NCBI GenBank assembly: GCA_028565635.1
Contig: JAOXYB010021015.1
Span: 1 to 17,367, forward strand
DNA from: Phoronis ovalis
Taxonomy: Eukaryota > Phoronida > Phoronidae
Reading direction: 5' to 3'
Length of the DNA: 17,367 bases
The notes under the pieces are model-generated. The model saw only the letters and a program-made list of their open reading frames with translations. It was not told the origin of the DNA and did no database searches. A program made the translations under genes and the position numbers. Below, in pieces: positions 15,802-17,367 of the stretch. Numbering within the stretch: the first letter of the stretch is position 1; every line of letters starts with the position of its first letter.

Positions 15802-16029
15802 TCATAAACTAATTAGTTGTTTTCTTAGCACTTTTATGCTGTTTTCTCTAGATGATGGAATCTCATTTGGAATAGGATCATCCAGGATGACTAGCAACAA
15901 CGGGCCTTCCATGTTTGGTGGAAGATCAGGGGTATGCCACAACGCAATATAAATATGGACATCTTTGCGCAGTTGCAAATCAGGGTAACATGGAGTAGTG
16001 GGATAGAACATGCATGACGGGCATAACAA
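15802..16029 (-). pseudogene. Unrecognised coding-like ORF, possibly a broken terminal exon
   Basis: 75 codons ending in TGA (15804-15802). Composition is coding-like (DLQLRKDVHIYIALWHTPDL, PPNMEGPLLLVILDDP, SSRENSIKVLRKQL) and unlike the surrounding AT-rich shadow frames. Upstream, a stop (TGA) closes the frame three codons before 16029 (at about 16041), and no acceptor AG lies within the open part. A different frame just upstream (EYSNGEVYDENHCYARH, after a possible GTAG acceptor near 16063) also looks coding, so a one-base frameshift between them is possible. No family recognised. It lies downstream of the LRR exon on the same strand and could be a relic or a separate gene. Confidence 0.35.
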
Positions 16030-16519
16030 TGATTTTCATCATAAACTTCACCATTAGAGTATTCTACTTTTATTTTATGATTCTAAGTTATAACCTTTAA
16101 AGGCTACATACTTGACTGCAACTGAAGGAACAATCTAGTTACTACAGCTTACTTGTACCTATATCTCAGTGATATATGAAAGGAATGCATGTTCATTAGT
16201 AATTTGAATTAATAGTAATATGTGCTAAGGAATATAATTAGAAACTGCCAACAGCATATCCTAAATTCACTGCAGGTTATGGAAATTTCACGTACAATGA
16301 TGGAGTTTGTTCATGCTGCATGTAATTATAGTAAAAAGATATAGTCATATAAAATAGAGTTCTCAAGAGAAACTATGTAATATTTTTTAAATTGTTTAAA
16401 TATGAAATTAGGAAAAGTAGTTGACATATATTCTATACATAGATGATGTGATTTAGTATATTATAATAAAATGATAAACTTATAGCTATAATTGCTTCAT
16501 TCTAGTTATTACACTTTTT
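16030..16519. other. Region between the unrecognised ORF and the LRR terminal exon
   Basis: AT-rich. The first ~40 bp may hold the upstream part of the unrecognised reading frame; the rest would be the 3' UTR/flank of the LRR gene. No clear AATAAA was identified on the minus strand. Confidence 0.45.
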
Positions 16520-16646
16520 CTAAACAACGTTTTCAGTCAGTCTGCGTAAAGCATCTGCAGTATACTTGTCTTTCATACCACGGGGTAACCAGCGACAGGA
16601 AGTCAAATCAATACATTCCAGAGATTTGCAATGTTTCAAAAGTTTC
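16520..16646 (-). CDS. Terminal exon of a leucine-rich-repeat (F-box/LRR-like) protein
   Basis: After acceptor TTCATTTCAG the exon opens with the last base of a split codon, then 41 codons and TAG (16522-16520). LLKHCKSLECIDLTSCRWLP has the spacing of a cysteine-containing LRR (L--C--L--IDLT-C--L), as in F-box/LRR and related ubiquitin-ligase substrate receptors; RGMKDKYTADALRRLTENVV forms the C-terminal cap. Earlier exons were not found in 16647-17367 and probably lie beyond the window. The exact orthologue is not recognised. Confidence 0.65.
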
Positions 16647-17367
16647 CTGAAATGAAGGTATGTGCAGAAATCAAAACTTATACTGTATTCAGATTTAGCA
16701 TACAAATTGTGTTGCAATTGTAGCATGGGTATGCGACTTTTTCAATTAGTCATAGATTGTACTTCATGACACAGTTTATGATGTCACATTCATAAGATAT
16801 GTACATTGTGTACATTTTCTATTTCCTTTAATATTAATTTTATAGCGAAAAATTGTGATATTTGTTTATACATAAAAAAGTGTCCATGTACTTTCAGCTA
16901 AAAGGAATTAGAAGCAATAGAACACTTGTTTTGCCAATGGGGAAATTAAATCAAAAAACCAATACAAATAACTTTTGCAAAAGTCTTATTTTTGGCATTA
17001 CGGACAAAACATTTACCACAAATTTGATAATATTCTGAATAAAATTTTATATTATTATGTAAAAGAAAAAGGCAAATAGAAAAATACTTAGGGTGTAGAA
17101 ATAAAGATAACACTATATTTAGTTGCAAGCTATGTTAGCTTTCAAAAACTAAATGAGAGGAATTCAAAAGATTTTTAGACTATATTCAAAGAATAGATTT
17201 CCTGTATCTTTCTTAAAATTATTTTGAAATGATGTTTAGCACTTTACTGTACAAACAAGACATTTGTCATGTCTAATGCCCATCCAATGCGTAGGATATT
17301 TTTTTAACATTATTGTTTTTTTACATTAGAAAAGAATATAATACATCATGCATTATAATCTGGTTTA
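16647..17367 (-). other. Intron upstream of the LRR terminal exon, nothing recognised
   Basis: About 720 nt of AT-rich sequence up to the window edge. The minus-strand 60-codon frame at 16946-17128 has low-complexity hydrophobic composition and no splice support; I see no exon here. Confidence 0.6.

Noticed and set aside
15755-15952. Plus-strand 65-codon ORF
   Set aside because: Overlaps the more coding-like minus-strand frame and resembles no protein; treated as a shadow.

Overview
The window is eukaryotic nuclear DNA. It is AT-rich, its coding sequence sits in short exons with GT-AG junctions, and its introns and flanks are full of degenerate repeats. No long prokaryote-like ORF, rRNA, tRNA or CRISPR array is visible. 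The protein family and repeat style (AGGTCA/TGACCT-rich intronic repeats, several small non-autonomous elements) fit a marine invertebrate, perhaps a bivalve mollusc. The species call is inference only.

Region 1-1089 is the 3' flank of the main gene and holds a small element with doubled, nested inverted ends (156-472). From 1090 to 10213, on the minus strand, I can assemble 14 exons (1,968 nt including the stop, phase-consistent at every junction, 655 visible residues). They encode a RalGDS/RGL-family guanine nucleotide exchange factor for Ral, with domains in the family order: REM (Ras-exchanger motif), CDC25-homology catalytic domain, then a C-terminal Ras-association domain. No exon in the set supplies an in-frame initiator ATG ahead of the REM domain, so the N-terminus is unresolved. 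Three upstream candidate exons are listed with their problems.

From 10214 to about 11540 lies the likely 5' region. A roughly 200-bp sequence appears twice in inverted orientation (10816-11020 and 11315-11537), each copy with a consensus splice donor pointing outward, around a spacer with CRE-like and NRF1-like motifs. A second promoter-like cluster is at 10373-10416. At 11943-12742 a 398-bp sequence is repeated in tandem with no difference that I can see. From 12829 to 14594 is an element of about 1.77 kb whose ends are inverted arrays of a 16-bp unit, followed by a run of 13 G.

The right end (14609-17367) is AT-rich. It contains one convincing minus-strand terminal exon of a leucine-rich-repeat protein (16520-16646), whose upstream exons would lie beyond the window, and one coding-like but possibly broken minus-strand ORF (15802-16029). 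The two recognisable genes are both on the minus strand and need not be functionally related. Repeats, not genes, dominate the 11-16 kb interval.
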